The notes under the pieces: generated by a model | What the model was told of the DNA's origin: nothing | The model's database searches: none | Seen by the model: only the letters and a program-made list of their open reading frames with translations | NCBI RefSeq assembly: GCF_000718005.1 | Contig: NZ_JODV01000012.1 | Strand: one strand, 5' to 3' | Length of the DNA: 64,000 nt | From: Actinoalloteichus_B caeruleus | Lineage (GTDB): Bacteria > Actinomycetota > Actinomycetes > Mycobacteriales > Pseudonocardiaceae | Shown: one piece after another, positions 19,501-29,481 of the stretch | Layout of the letters: each line of letters opens with the position of its first letter | Numbering within the stretch: the first letter of the stretch is position 1 | Position numbers and translations under genes: made by a program

Positions 19501-22500
19501 TGTTCCGGGTCGCACAGTTCCGCTGGCTCGGCGAGCGCTCCCGTGCGGGTGGAGACGAGGGGGATCCGCGGTGGGGCGTAGGACACGCTCTCGGCGACCG
19601 CGCGGAACTCGGCCAGCATGGGTTCCACCAGCGGCGAGTGGAAGGCGTGACTGACCCGGATGTGGTTGGTCCGGCGTCCACGTTCGGCGAAGGTGGACGC
19701 GAGCCGGGAAACGGTGTCCCGGTCCCCGGAGACCACCAGCGAGGAGGGGCCGTTCACCGCCGCGAGGCTCGTCAGGTCGCCGAGCAGCGGCGTCACCTCG
19801 TCCTCGGTGGCCTCGATGGCCACCATCGCGCCGCCGTCGGGCAGCGCCTCCATGAGCCTGCCGCGGGCGCTGACCAGCGCGCACGCGTCGGCCAGGGTCA
19901 GGACCCCGGCGACGTGCGCGGCGGCCAGCTCACCGATCGAGTGGCCGGCGACGAAGTCCGGACGCAGACCCCACGTCTCCAGCAGGCGGTAGAGCGCGAC
20001 CTCGACGGCGAACAGCGCGGGCTGCGTGTGACCGGTCCTGGCGAGCGCCTCGTCGTCCCCGTCGAACAGGATCTCCCGCAGCGGCAGGTCCAGCTCGGCG
20101 CACACGGCGTCGAAGGCCCGCGCGTAGGCGGGGTAGGTGGTGTGGAGCTGGCGGCCCATACCCGCGTACTGCGCGCCCTGCCCGGTGAACAGGAACGCGA
20201 CCGCGCCGTCGGTGGCGGCGCCGACGGCGACGGCCGGCACGTCCTCTCCGCCGGCGAGCGCCCTGAGCCGTGCCCGGGCGGTGTCCAGGTCCTCGGCCGA
20301 CAGCACGGCGCGGTGCGCCAGCGCGGTCCGGGCGGTCAGCGCACGGCCGATGTCCTGGGGTCGCTGCCGCGCCTCCCCGCCGTCCAGGAAGGACAGCAGC
20401 CGTTCGGCCTGGCCGCGCAAGGCCCTCGGCGTTCCCGCGGACAGCACCCAGGGCACCAGGGGCGGGGCCTCGTCGGACGGCCGCTCCCCCGGTGGCTCGG
20501 CCGGGGGCTCCTCGATGATCACGTGGGCGTTGGTTCCGCTGATGCCGAAGGACGACACCCCCGCGCGCCTCGGCCGACCGGCCGAGGGCCACTCGCGTGC
20601 CTCGTCGAGCAGTCGCACCGCACCGGAGTCCCAGTCGACCTCGGGCGATGGTTCGTCGACGTGCAGGGTCCTTGGCATGATCCGGTGCCGCATCGCGAGG
20701 ACCATCTTGATCACACCAGCAACCCCGGCGGCGGCCTGGGTGTGCCCGATGTTGGACTTCAACGAACCCAGCCAGAGGGGTTGGTCGGAGGGTCGGTCCC
20801 GGCCGTAGGCCGCGATCAGCGCGTGGGCCTCGATCGGGTCACCCAGGCGCGTTCCGGTGCCGTGCGCCTCCACGACGTCCACGTCGGTCCCCGTGAGGTG
20901 GGCGGCGGCGAGCGCGTCACGGATCACCCGCTGCTGGGCGAGCCCGCTCGGCGCGGTCAGGCCGTTCGACGCGCCGTCGGCGTTCACGGCGGTGCCCCGG
21001 ACGACCGCCAGCACGGGATGGCCGTTGCGGCGGGCGTCGGACAGGCGCTCGACGAGCAGGAGCCCAACCCCCTCCCCCCAGCCCGTGCCTTCGGCGCCGG
21101 CGCCGAAGGCACGGCACCGCCCGTCGACGGCCAGGCCGCGCTGCCGGGAGAACTCGACGAACCCGGAGGGTGTCGCCATCACCGTGACCCCGCCGGCGAT
21201 CGCGAGGTCGCACTCGCCGCTCCGCAGCGCCTGGCCCGCGAGGTGCAGCGACACCAGTGAGGAGGAGCAGGCGGTGTCCACGGTGACGGCGGGCCCCTCG
21301 AACCCGAAGGTGTAGGCCACGCGGCCGGAGAGCACGCTCGACGCGGTCCCGGTGACGAAGTAGCCCTCGGTCTCCTGCCGCTGGGTCCCGGCGCCGACAC
21401 CGTAGTCCTGGTGGAAGGTTCCCGCGAACACACCGGTCCGGCTGCCCCGCAACGAGACGGGGTCGATCCCGGCGCGTTCCAACAGTTCCCACGCCGTTTC
21501 GAGGAACACCCGCTGCTGCGGGTCCATCGCCAGCGCCTCGCGGGGGGCGATGCCGAAGAAGGCCGCGTCGAAGTCCGCCGCGTCGGCGAGGAACCCGCCC
21601 TGGCGGGTGTGGGAGGTGCCGGCGCGGTCCGGGTCGGGGTGGAAGAGGGTGGTGAGGTCCCAGCCACGGTCAGTGGGGAACGCCCCGATGGCGTCCCGTC
21701 CGTCCGCGACCAGCTCCCACAGCTCGTCGGGGCTGTTGACGCCTCCTGGGAAGCGGCCGCTCATGGCGACGATGGCGATCGGTTCGTCCACGGGGCTCCC
21801 CGCGGGCACTGCGGGTTCAGCGGGTTCGGCCGGCCGGGTGTGGTGGGCGCCGAGCCGGTCCGCGAGGGCCTGCGCGGTGGGGTGGTCGAACACGACGGTG
21901 CTGGGCAGCGGGACGCCGGTGACCTCGACGAGGCGGTCGCGGAGTTCGACGGCGGTCATCGAGTCGAATCCGATGTCCCGGAAGGCCCGTCGGGGTTCGA
22001 TGGCGGTGGCGTCGGCGTGCCCGAGCACCACTGCTGCCTCGTGCCGGACCAGGTCGAGGACGACCCGGGGTCGGTCCGTCTCGGGGAGGTCGGCGAGGTG
22101 GCGGGCGAAACCGGTGGGCTGCTCGGTCCGCTCGCCCGATGGGGCGGAGCCGGGCAGCTCACTGAGCAGGCGGCTCGGTCGGGACGAGGTGAACACCGGG
22201 GTGAACCGGGCCCAGTCCACGTCGGCGAGGGTCACGTGCGCCTGGTCGCCCGCCGCCTCCCTGACGAGCGCGGCGACGGCCTGCTCGGGCGGCATCGCGC
22301 GCACCCCGATCCGGGCGAGCCGTTCGGCGTTGCCGTCCACCTCGGACAGGCCGGGGCCGCCCCACGCTCCCCAGGCCACGGAGGTCGCGACCCCACCGGC
22401 GGCCCGACGGCGGCGGGCGAGGGCGTCGAGGTAGGCGTTGGCCGCGCAGTAGGTGGCCTGCTCGCCGCTGCCCCACACGCCCGCGCCGGAGGAGACGAGG

Positions 22501-25500
22501 ACGAACGCCTCCAGCGGCGTGCCCTCGGTGAGCTCGTCGAGGTTGGCGGCGCCGGCGACCTTGGCGGAGAGCACCTCCGCGACGTCGGCGAGGCTGGCCT
22601 CCCGGATCGGGCGACGCTCCCCGACGCCCGCGGCGTGCACGATGCCGGTGAGCGGCTGGTCCGCTGGCACCGCGGCCAGGACGGCGGCGAGCGCGTCCCG
22701 GTCGGCGACGTCACAGGCGGCGAGGGTGACCTCGGTGCCGCGATCACGGAGTTCCGCGGCGAGGTCGGCCGCACCGTCCGGGTTCCGGCTGAGGAGAACG
22801 AGGTGCGGGGCACCGGCCTCGGCCAGTCCGCGCGCGACCGCCGAGGCGACGCCGCCGCTGCCGCCGGTCACCAGGACACTTCCGCGCGGGGCCCACCCAC
22901 CGGCGTCGACGGCGGGCGGTGCGGGGAGGAGCCGTCGTCCGAACACACCGTCGGGACGGATCGAGACCTGGTCCTCCCCGCCGGTTCCGGTGAGGACGGC
23001 GACCAGCCTGGACCACGTCCGGTGGTCGGGGGTCGCCGGCAGGTCGACCAGTCCGCCCCAGCGCGCCGGGTGTTCCAGGGCCGCGGCACGCCCGAAGCCC
23101 CACACCAGGGCGCCGGCTGGGCGTTCCCCCCGGTCGTCGACGGTGGCGGTCCACAGGGGCGCGCTGATACCGACGTCGTCCAGGGCGAGCAGGAGCGCCC
23201 GGGTCCCGGCGAGTCCTCGGGTGACCACGGGGTGGTCGGGGTGCGGGTCCTCGTCGAACGCGAGCAGTGAGAGCACTCCGTCGAAGCGGGTGTTCCCGGC
23301 CACCAGGCGTGCCGCCACCGCATCCCGGTCGTCCCCGACGTCCACCCGGGTCAGGTCGGCGCCGAGCCGGCGCAGGCCCTCGAGCACCTCGGCGGTGTAG
23401 GGGTCATCCGACCGGGACTCGGGAACGACGACCAGCCAGGCGCCCGGTGGGGGCGAGACCTCGGGGAACCGGAGGCGACGCCAGCTGACCTGGTACCGCC
23501 ACGAGCCAGGGTCCCGGCCGCCCGCCGAGGGATGGTTCGCCCGCGCCAGCCAGAAGCGGTGGCGCTGGAAGGCGTAGGTCGGCAGATCGACACGCCGAGG
23601 ACCCGCGTCGGCGAAGACCGCGGACCAGTCGACGGGCAGGCCGCGCACGTACCCGGCGGCGACGGAGGTGAGGAACCGGCGCGGGCCGCCGTCGTCCCGG
23701 CGGAGGGTGTCGACCACGACCGAGGGAGCTCCGGCCTCCTCCACCGCCTCCCGGATCGCGGGCGCCAGCACGGGGTGTGGGCTGACCTCGACGAAGAACC
23801 CGTAGCCCTGCCCGGCGAGTGCCGTCGTCGCTCCCCACAGCCGCACCGGCTCGCGGAGGTTGCGGTACCAGTAACCGCCGTCCAGCTCGGTACCGTCCAA
23901 CCACCGACCGTCGACGGTGGAGTAGAAGGGCACGCTGGCGCGACGGGGGCGGATCCCGGCGAGGACCGGGGCCAGTTCGTCGGCGATGGCCTCCACCTGC
24001 GTCGAGTGGGACGCGTAGTCGACGGGGATGCGACGGGCCCGAACGCCGTCGCCGGTCAGGCTCGCGAGGACCTCGTCGAGGGCCTCCGCCTCACCCGACA
24101 CCACCACCGAGGTCGGGCCGTTCACGGCGGCGACCGCGACCGCCCCGTCCCACGGGGCCAGGCGGTCGATGACCTCGTCCTCCGACAACGGCACCGCCGC
24201 CATCCCCCCGTGCCCGGCGAGGCGGCGGGCGATGGCGCGGCTGCGCAGCACCACCACCCGGGTGGCGTCCTCGACGGAGAGCGCGCCGGCGACGCACGCT
24301 GCGGCGAGTTCACCCTGCGAGTGCCCGAGCACGGCGTCCGGTCGGACCCCGAGGTGGGACCACAGTCGGGCCAACGCGACCATCACCGCGAACGACACCG
24401 GCTGCACGACGTCGACCCTGTCGAGGGACGGGGCACCGTCAACACCCCGGATCACGTCAAGAAGGGACCAGTCGACCAGGGAGGGCAGTGCCTCGGCGCA
24501 CTCGCCGATCGCCTCCGCGAAGACGGGGTGGGTGTCCAGGAGTTCGGCTCCCATGCCCGCCCACTGGGCGCCCTGCCCGGGGAACACGAAGACGACCCGG
24601 CCGCGGGTGTCGGCTCGGCCGGTCACCAGCCCTGGCACCGACACGCCGTCGGCGAGGCCTCGCACGGCGGTGGTCTCGGTGCCGTCCCCGGCGAGCAGGA
24701 CCGCGCGGTGCTCCATCCGCGCACGAGTGGTGGCGAGGGAGAACCCGACGGGCACGGCGTCGGCCCCCGCCGGGTCCACGGCGGCCAGCAGGCGGGTCGC
24801 CTGCGCGCGGAGCGCGTCCTCGCCGGCGGCGGACACCACCCACGGAACGACCTCGGGGCGAGGTCCGGTGGCGCTCGCCGGTGGGCTGGCGTCCATGGGA
24901 GGTGCCTGTTCCAGGATCAGGTGCGCGTTGGTGCCGCTGACGCCGAACGCGGAGACACCGGCGCGGCGCGGCCCGTCCCGCTCCGGCCACGGCACGGCCT
25001 CCCGGAGGAGGGTGACGGCCCCGGCGGACCAGTCCACCTCCGGGGTGGGCTCGTCGACGTGCAGGGTCCTCGGCAGGACGCCGTGCCGCATGGCCTGCAC
25101 CATCTTGATGATCCCGGCGACCCCGGCCGCCGACTGGGTGTGCCCGATGTTCGACTTCAGCGAGCCCAGCCACAACGGGCGGTCCGGCGACCGGTCCTGG
25201 CCGTAGGTGGCCAGCAACGCCTGGGCCTCGATGGGGTCACCGAGCCGGGTACCCGTGCCGTGCGCCTCCACGGCGTCCACGTCGGAGGGACGGAGTCCCG
25301 ACGAGGCGAGCGCGCGACGGATCACCCGCTCCTGCGCGGGCCCGCTGGGTGCGGTGAGACCGTTGGACGCGCCGTCGGAGTTGACCGAGGAACCGCGCAC
25401 GACGGCGAGGACGGGATGCCCGTTCCGGCGTGCCTCGGAAAGCCGCTCCAGGAGCAGGACGGCCACGCCCTCCGACCACCCCGTTCCGTCGGCGGACGCG

Positions 25501-28500
25501 GCGAACGCCTTGCACCGCCCGTCGCGCGCCAGCGCTCGCTGCCTGCTGAACTCCACGAACACCCGGGGCGTGGCCATCACCGCCACCCCACCGGCGAGCG
25601 CCATCGAGCACTCACCGGCGCGCAGCGCCTGCGCTGCCAGGTGCACGGCGACCAGGGACGACGAGCAGGCGGTGTCGACGGTCATCGTCGGGCCTTCGAG
25701 TCCCAGCGCGTACGCGACGCGGCCGGACGCCACGCTGCCCGCCGTCCCGATGTCGAGGTAGCCCTCGGACTCGGAGGGCACCTCGTCGAGTCCGTTCGCG
25801 TAGTCGTGGTGCATCAGCCCGGTGAAGACGCCGACATCCGCGCCGCGCAGCGACGTCGGGTCCAGGCCAGCGCGTTCGACGACCTCCCACGACGTCTCCA
25901 GCAGCAGCCGCTGCTGGGGGTCCATGGCGAGTGCCTCGCGGGGGGAGATCCCGAAGGGCGCCGGGTCGAAGTCACCGGCGTCGTGGAGGAAACCGCCCTC
26001 CCGGGTGATGGACGTGCCGGGCCCGCCCTCGGCGCGGAAGAGGGTGTCGAGGTCCCAGCCCCGGTCGTCCGGGAACCCGGAGACCGCGTCCACGCCCTCC
26101 TCCACCAACGCCCACAGCTGTTCCGGTGAGGTGACACCTCCGGGCAGGCGGCAGGCCATCGCGACCACCGCGATCGGGTCGTCCTCGTTCGGTGCCGGTG
26201 CCCCGGTGGGGGGAAGTCCGGGTGCGGACCGCCTGGTGCCACCGAACAGCAGCGCGCGCAGGTACCGGGCCACCAGGTCAGGGGTGGGGTGGTCGAACGC
26301 GAGCGTGGCGGGCAGCCGAAGCCCGGAGACGCCGGTCAGCGCGTCCCGCAACCGCACGGCGGCCAGGGAGGTGAGACCGAGGTCGCTGAACGGGCGGCCA
26401 GGGTCGACGGTGTCACGACCGGCCACTCGGGCCGTCTCGGCGTTGACCACGTCGAGCAGCTCGCGATGCTGGTCGTGTTCGGGCAGGGCCGCCAACCGCT
26501 CCCGCAGCGCGGACCGCGCGGCCTCGTCCGGGGCGCGCGACGTGGGTCTGGCGTCGAGGAGTCCCCGCAGGGGTGGAGCGAGAGCACCCCGTTGGAGGAC
26601 CTCGGTGTCGAGGGACATCGCGACGAGGGAGGCGCGATCGACGGTGAGCGCCGCGTCGAACATCGCGAGTCCGTCCGCGCCAGACAGGGTGGACGCGCCG
26701 GCGAGGGGGATGCGGGCGTCGTCGTGTCCCCACGGCCCCCATGCGATGGTCAGCGCGGCGAGACCCGCCGCGCGCCTGCGGTGGGCCAGCGCCTCCAGAC
26801 GAGCCGAGGCGGCCGCTTCCTCCGCCCGGCCGGCGGCGCCGAGCACACCGACGGCGGAGGTGAACAGGACGAACGCCGCCAGGTCCGCCGTCGTGGTCAG
26901 CTCGTGCAGGTGCTCGGCCGACGTCGCGGCCGCCCCGGGCCCCTGCCAGGTGTGGATGACCGCGGTCAGTGGGCGCTTCGCCGCCGCGAGGGCCGAGGCG
27001 ATCGCCCCTCGGTCCGTGAGGTCGCAGGCGACCAGCTGTGCTCGGGCACCGGCACGGGTCAGTTCGGCGCGCAGCACCGCCGCCCGAGGGTCGTCTCGTC
27101 CGCCTGGGCTGAGCAGCAGGAGGTGGCGGACGCCGTGGCACGCCACCAGGTGCCTGGCCACGGCGGCGGCGGTCGGGCGGTCGGCGCCGGTGAGCACGAC
27201 CGTGCGCCGGGGGTCGAGCCGCGTGCCCTCGCCGTGGCTCGTGGACCGCACGAGTTCAGGCAGCAGCACCGCCCCCGAGCGCACCGCGAACTGGGATTCG
27301 CCGGAGGCGACCCCGGCGTGCAACGCGGCCGCCGTCGTGCCCTCGGACCCGCCGTCGAGGTCGGGGAGGTCGGCGAGCACCAGTCGACCGGGAAGCTCGT
27401 GTTGCGCGGCGCGCACCCATCCCCAAGTGGACGACTGGTCGGGGTTCGGTACGTCCTCGTCCGGGCTCGCCGCGACGGCCCGGCACGTGAGGATGACGAC
27501 GCGGGTGCCCTCGGGCAGCGCCGTGACCACCGGGGGCAGCTCCGCCAGCTCCGACCGCGACGGGTTCACCAGGACCACCGCCGTCGGCGCCACTTCCCCG
27601 GCCTGGACGGCGGCCAGCAGCTCGCCGGTGCCGGACCGGGTCCGCGTCGCCACGCCGACGGCGACCAGCCCCTCGGCCAGCGGAGCGGTCCCCGCGCCGA
27701 GGAGGCACCACCGTTCGTCGGGGACGACCGGCGGCGTGCCGGCGATCGAGGGCCGGGGGATCCAGTCGGTCCGGAACAACGAGTCGAACTGCCCGCTGGC
27801 CGCGGCCCGCAGCCGCGCGGGTTGCCGGGTCAGGACGTGCCGGGTGATCTTGCCGGACGGGGTGCGCGGGACACGCGCGATCTCGTACAGCTCCTCCGGT
27901 ACCTTGAAGGGCGACAGCTTCTCGCGGCACGCGGCGAACAGCCGGGCGGAGTCGAGCCCACCGGGCCCCGGCACGAGGAACGCGACCGGCACTTCACCCA
28001 GCACCTCGTGTGGTTTCCCCACCACGGCCACGTCCGCCACACCGGGAACCTGGCGGAGGACGTCCTCCACCTCACCGGGGTGGATGTTCTCCCCACCCCG
28101 GATGATCAGTTCCTTGATGCGGCCGGTCACCGTGAAATAGCCGGCCTCGTCCCGTCGGGCCAGGTCACCGGTGCGGTACCAGCCGTCCCGCATCACCTCG
28201 GCGGTGGCAGCCGGTTGGTTGTGGTAGCCGACCATCACGCTGGGGCCCCTGACCCACACCTCGCCCTCGGCGTCGAACGGGACGTCGACGCCCGTGTCGG
28301 GGTCCACGACCCGAACCCCGAGGCCCGGCACCGGAAGCCCGCAGGAACCCTCGACCCGCCCACCCGTCGGCCAGTTGATCGTGATGGACCCGCAGGTCTC
28401 GGTACTGCCGTAGGCGTCGAGCAGCGGCGCGGAGAAGACCTCCTCGAACGCCCTGCGCAGGGCGGCGGTCGTGATCGCGCCGCCCACCAGGCACATCCGC

Positions 28501-29360
28501 AGGTGCGGGGCGCGGAACCCGGTCTCGCGGGCCGCCCGCACCAGGTAGTGGTACATGGTGGGCACGCCGGCGAGGAACGTCGCCGAGTCCCGTTCGACCG
28601 CCTCCAGCACGTCCTCGGCCGCGAACCCGTCGACGATCCGGGCGGTGGCGCCGACGGCGGTGACGGACAGGACGCAGGCGATGTGCGACAGGCTGTGGAA
28701 GAGGGGCAGCGGCCACACGACCCGGTCGTCAGCCGAGAGCCCGGGTACCGGTACGTAGCAGGCGGCGACCGACCACAGGCAGTTTCGCTGGGTGGAGAGC
28801 ACTCCCTTGGGTTTGCCCGTGGTTCCGGAGGTGTAGAGCATCCAGGCGAGGTCGTCGAGGCCGAGGTCGTCGCGGGCGGGGGCGGGCGGCTCGGTGGTGG
28901 CCATCGCCTCGAAGAGCTTCGCGCCCCGAGGCGCGTCGTCCGGCATCCCCTGGTCCCCGACGACCACGACGGACACGTCCCGCCGACCGGCGAGGACGTG
29001 CCCGAGCCGCGAGAGGTGGGCGGGGTCCGTGATGACCACGCGGGCGCCGCTGTCGTCGAGCAGGTAGGTCAGCTCCGCCTCGCTGACGCGCGGGTTGAGC
29101 GGCACGCCGATGGCCCCGGCGCGCAGGATCGCGAGGTAGCTCTCCACGACCTCGACGCGGTTGCCGAGGCAGATCGCGGCACGGTCACCTGGCCGCAACC
29201 GCAGTGCGACGAGGTGGCCGGCGAGCCGCCCGGTGCGTCGCTCCAACTCCCCGTAGGTCACCGTCCGGGACGCGTCGTGGAAGGCGACCTTGTCGCCGAT
29301 CCGGTCGGCGTGCTCCCGGAGCAGTTCAGGCAACGGCCTGATCAGCTCGGTACGCAGCAT
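16518..29360 (-). CDS. AHBA-loading type I polyketide synthase: loading module plus modules 1 and 2
   Basis: This 4280-residue synthase primes and starts an ansamycin chain. Approximate positions from ATG 29360 are: adenylation domain (1-540, LYTSGTTGKPKG near 175); a KR-like domain (near 717) whose Tyr region reads GRAEEAAAS, so it is inactive; loading ACP (GLTSL near 992). Module 1 has KS (1060 on, Cys near 1228), AT (GHSQGE near 1678, YASH: methylmalonyl), KR (TGGSGGVAS near 2163, Trp eight residues before the Tyr, no LDD: A1 type) and ACP (near 2461). Module 2 has KS (2525 on), AT (GHSIGE near 3138, HAFH: malonyl), DH (HRVGGSVVVP near 3440), KR (TGGTGSLGG near 3853, LDD: B1 type) and ACP (near 4157). 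A C-terminal docking domain ends in IIDNELGLA. The A-KR-ACP loading order matches RifA-type synthases. Predicted product: aryl-CH(OH)-CH(CH3)-CH=CH-CO on the last ACP. Confidence 0.97.
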   Translation of the reverse strand: MLRTELIRPLPELLREHADRIGDKVAFHDASRTVTYGELERRTGRLAGHLVALRLRPGDRAAICLGNRVEVVESYLAILRAGAIGVPLNPRVSEAELTYLLDDSGARVVITDPAHLSRLGHVLAGRRDVSVVVVGDQGMPDDAPRGAKLFEAMATTEPPAPARDDLGLDDLAWMLYTSGTTGKPKGVLSTQRNCLWSVAACYVPVPGLSADDRVVWPLPLFHSLSHIACVLSVTAVGATARIVDGFAAEDVLEAVERDSATFLAGVPTMYHYLVRAARETGFRAPHLRMCLVGGAITTAALRRAFEEVFSAPLLDAYGSTETCGSITINWPTGGRVEGSCGLPVPGLGVRVVDPDTGVDVPFDAEGEVWVRGPSVMVGYHNQPAATAEVMRDGWYRTGDLARRDEAGYFTVTGRIKELIIRGGENIHPGEVEDVLRQVPGVADVAVVGKPHEVLGEVPVAFLVPGPGGLDSARLFAACREKLSPFKVPEELYEIARVPRTPSGKITRHVLTRQPARLRAAASGQFDSLFRTDWIPRPSIAGTPPVVPDERWCLLGAGTAPLAEGLVAVGVATRTRSGTGELLAAVQAGEVAPTAVVLVNPSRSELAELPPVVTALPEGTRVVILTCRAVAASPDEDVPNPDQSSTWGWVRAAQHELPGRLVLADLPDLDGGSEGTTAAALHAGVASGESQFAVRSGAVLLPELVRSTSHGEGTRLDPRRTVVLTGADRPTAAAVARHLVACHGVRHLLLLSPGGRDDPRAAVLRAELTRAGARAQLVACDLTDRGAIASALAAAKRPLTAVIHTWQGPGAAATSAEHLHELTTTADLAAFVLFTSAVGVLGAAGRAEEAAASARLEALAHRRRAAGLAALTIAWGPWGHDDARIPLAGASTLSGADGLAMFDAALTVDRASLVAMSLDTEVLQRGALAPPLRGLLDARPTSRAPDEAARSALRERLAALPEHDQHRELLDVVNAETARVAGRDTVDPGRPFSDLGLTSLAAVRLRDALTGVSGLRLPATLAFDHPTPDLVARYLRALLFGGTRRSAPGLPPTGAPAPNEDDPIAVVAMACRLPGGVTSPEQLWALVEEGVDAVSGFPDDRGWDLDTLFRAEGGPGTSITREGGFLHDAGDFDPAPFGISPREALAMDPQQRLLLETSWEVVERAGLDPTSLRGADVGVFTGLMHHDYANGLDEVPSESEGYLDIGTAGSVASGRVAYALGLEGPTMTVDTACSSSLVAVHLAAQALRAGECSMALAGGVAVMATPRVFVEFSRQRALARDGRCKAFAASADGTGWSEGVAVLLLERLSEARRNGHPVLAVVRGSSVNSDGASNGLTAPSGPAQERVIRRALASSGLRPSDVDAVEAHGTGTRLGDPIEAQALLATYGQDRSPDRPLWLGSLKSNIGHTQSAAGVAGIIKMVQAMRHGVLPRTLHVDEPTPEVDWSAGAVTLLREAVPWPERDGPRRAGVSAFGVSGTNAHLILEQAPPMDASPPASATGPRPEVVPWVVSAAGEDALRAQATRLLAAVDPAGADAVPVGFSLATTRARMEHRAVLLAGDGTETTAVRGLADGVSVPGLVTGRADTRGRVVFVFPGQGAQWAGMGAELLDTHPVFAEAIGECAEALPSLVDWSLLDVIRGVDGAPSLDRVDVVQPVSFAVMVALARLWSHLGVRPDAVLGHSQGELAAACVAGALSVEDATRVVVLRSRAIARRLAGHGGMAAVPLSEDEVIDRLAPWDGAVAVAAVNGPTSVVVSGEAEALDEVLASLTGDGVRARRIPVDYASHSTQVEAIADELAPVLAGIRPRRASVPFYSTVDGRWLDGTELDGGYWYRNLREPVRLWGATTALAGQGYGFFVEVSPHPVLAPAIREAVEEAGAPSVVVDTLRRDDGGPRRFLTSVAAGYVRGLPVDWSAVFADAGPRRVDLPTYAFQRHRFWLARANHPSAGGRDPGSWRYQVSWRRLRFPEVSPPPGAWLVVVPESRSDDPYTAEVLEGLRRLGADLTRVDVGDDRDAVAARLVAGNTRFDGVLSLLAFDEDPHPDHPVVTRGLAGTRALLLALDDVGISAPLWTATVDDRGERPAGALVWGFGRAAALEHPARWGGLVDLPATPDHRTWSRLVAVLTGTGGEDQVSIRPDGVFGRRLLPAPPAVDAGGWAPRGSVLVTGGSGGVASAVARGLAEAGAPHLVLLSRNPDGAADLAAELRDRGTEVTLAACDVADRDALAAVLAAVPADQPLTGIVHAAGVGERRPIREASLADVAEVLSAKVAGAANLDELTEGTPLEAFVLVSSGAGVWGSGEQATYCAANAYLDALARRRRAAGGVATSVAWGAWGGPGLSEVDGNAERLARIGVRAMPPEQAVAALVREAAGDQAHVTLADVDWARFTPVFTSSRPSRLLSELPGSAPSGERTEQPTGFARHLADLPETDRPRVVLDLVRHEAAVVLGHADATAIEPRRAFRDIGFDSMTAVELRDRLVEVTGVPLPSTVVFDHPTAQALADRLGAHHTRPAEPAEPAVPAGSPVDEPIAIVAMSGRFPGGVNSPDELWELVADGRDAIGAFPTDRGWDLTTLFHPDPDRAGTSHTRQGGFLADAADFDAAFFGIAPREALAMDPQQRVFLETAWELLERAGIDPVSLRGSRTGVFAGTFHQDYGVGAGTQRQETEGYFVTGTASSVLSGRVAYTFGFEGPAVTVDTACSSSLVSLHLAGQALRSGECDLAIAGGVTVMATPSGFVEFSRQRGLAVDGRCRAFGAGAEGTGWGEGVGLLLVERLSDARRNGHPVLAVVRGTAVNADGASNGLTAPSGLAQQRVIRDALAAAHLTGTDVDVVEAHGTGTRLGDPIEAHALIAAYGRDRPSDQPLWLGSLKSNIGHTQAAAGVAGVIKMVLAMRHRIMPRTLHVDEPSPEVDWDSGAVRLLDEAREWPSAGRPRRAGVSSFGISGTNAHVIIEEPPAEPPGERPSDEAPPLVPWVLSAGTPRALRGQAERLLSFLDGGEARQRPQDIGRALTARTALAHRAVLSAEDLDTARARLRALAGGEDVPAVAVGAATDGAVAFLFTGQGAQYAGMGRQLHTTYPAYARAFDAVCAELDLPLREILFDGDDEALARTGHTQPALFAVEVALYRLLETWGLRPDFVAGHSIGELAAAHVAGVLTLADACALVSARGRLMEALPDGGAMVAIEATEDEVTPLLGDLTSLAAVNGPSSLVVSGDRDTVSRLASTFAERGRRTNHIRVSHAFHSPLVEPMLAEFRAVAESVSYAPPRIPLVSTRTGALAEPAELCDPEHWVAQVRDAVRFHDAVVTLRELRVDKFLEIGPGGVLTAMVQDCLGPEGDVTAAPVLRRDRSEPETLVGGVARMHVRGAAVDWAALFPRGGPVVDLPTYAFQRTRFWLDPAVPAGDPTGAGLRAAGHPLLGAAVPVPSTGGVVCTGVLSVRRHPWLAEHRVGGSVVVPGTALVDLALRAGEEAGCELLDELVIESPLVLTDEEELHIQVAVGEPGGEDGRRPVHLHSQPPGGDWTRHFTGVLGGPSAAPGHVAESWPPPDAHPAPVDAFYSRMEEAGYAYGPSFRGLRAVWTRGTEVLAEVALPGGDGAAPSAEGFGVHPALLDAALHAASFGALVTAPEEQTLVPFAWRGVRAHTTGAEVLRVRVARTGPDSISLEAVDVTGAPVVSVDAVAFRPLPTERLLGSGAGVDTLFEVTWRPVPVEPDPTAHAIVWADLTGADASDPAGARGLTTRALSVLREWLDNAPPEGPPLVVLTRGAAALGEETPVPAAAAVWGLVRTAQLEHPNRFVLVDVDEEDATSHALPAAVATGEEQLALRAGRAFVPRLTRATTTGQGQAWSSPPGGTVLVTGGTGSLGGTIARRLVTDHGARHLLLVSRRGPSAEGVDALVADLTAHGAAVQVVACDVADRDALAAVLAAVPDDHPVTAVVHAAGALDDGVLTALTPDQIDAVFRPKVDAAWHLHELTREMDLTAFVLCSSASGTLGSGGQAGYAAANGFLDGLAAWRAAAGLPATSLAWGLLAGAGMIGDLASADRLRGARGGMLVLGQDEAADLFGVALAGPRPVLVPARLDLAELADVPPLLRDLVRRPRSTARRNGTSSGARPRSFDAMSPADRAEALVDLVRSESAVVLGHDQTDAIEADQAFSDLGFDSLTAIELRNRLVRATTVQLPATLVFDYPTPAALAHHVWERLGPAEQDRSSTGMSVLTDLDRLAESLLAVEAGTELHGQVGARLEAITASWRATAAAAGDPTDLGEATDDELFGIIDNELGLA

Positions 29361-29427
29361 GCCACCACATCCGTCGGTCGTGCCGTCACCTCGACAGCAG
29401 TCTTCCGGCAAGGAGGCCCTGGCCTAA

Positions 29428-29457
29428 CCCCTGCCATGCCCCCTATGACTCCCTAAC
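29428..29457 (-). promoter_or_regulatory. CCCCTG/CCCCTA/CCCTAA motif upstream of loading synthase
   Basis: The gap between the loading synthase (start 29360) and the fused oxidoreductase-phosphatase holds CCCCTG (29428-29433), CCCCTA (29440-29445) and CCCTAA (29451-29456), about 70-95 bases upstream of the start codon. The repeats recur at roughly 11-12 base steps, about one helical turn, as in the stronger copies elsewhere in the cluster. Confidence 0.45.
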
Positions 29458-29481
29458 TTCCGCCCCGGCGAGCGGGGCCGG

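Noticed and set aside
26289..29456. Very long plus-strand open frame of 1055 codons opposite the loading synthase
   Set aside because: It is the antisense shadow of a GC-rich PKS gene; its translation is Gly/Arg/His-rich without domains, while the minus strand shows adenylation, KR, ACP and KS motifs.
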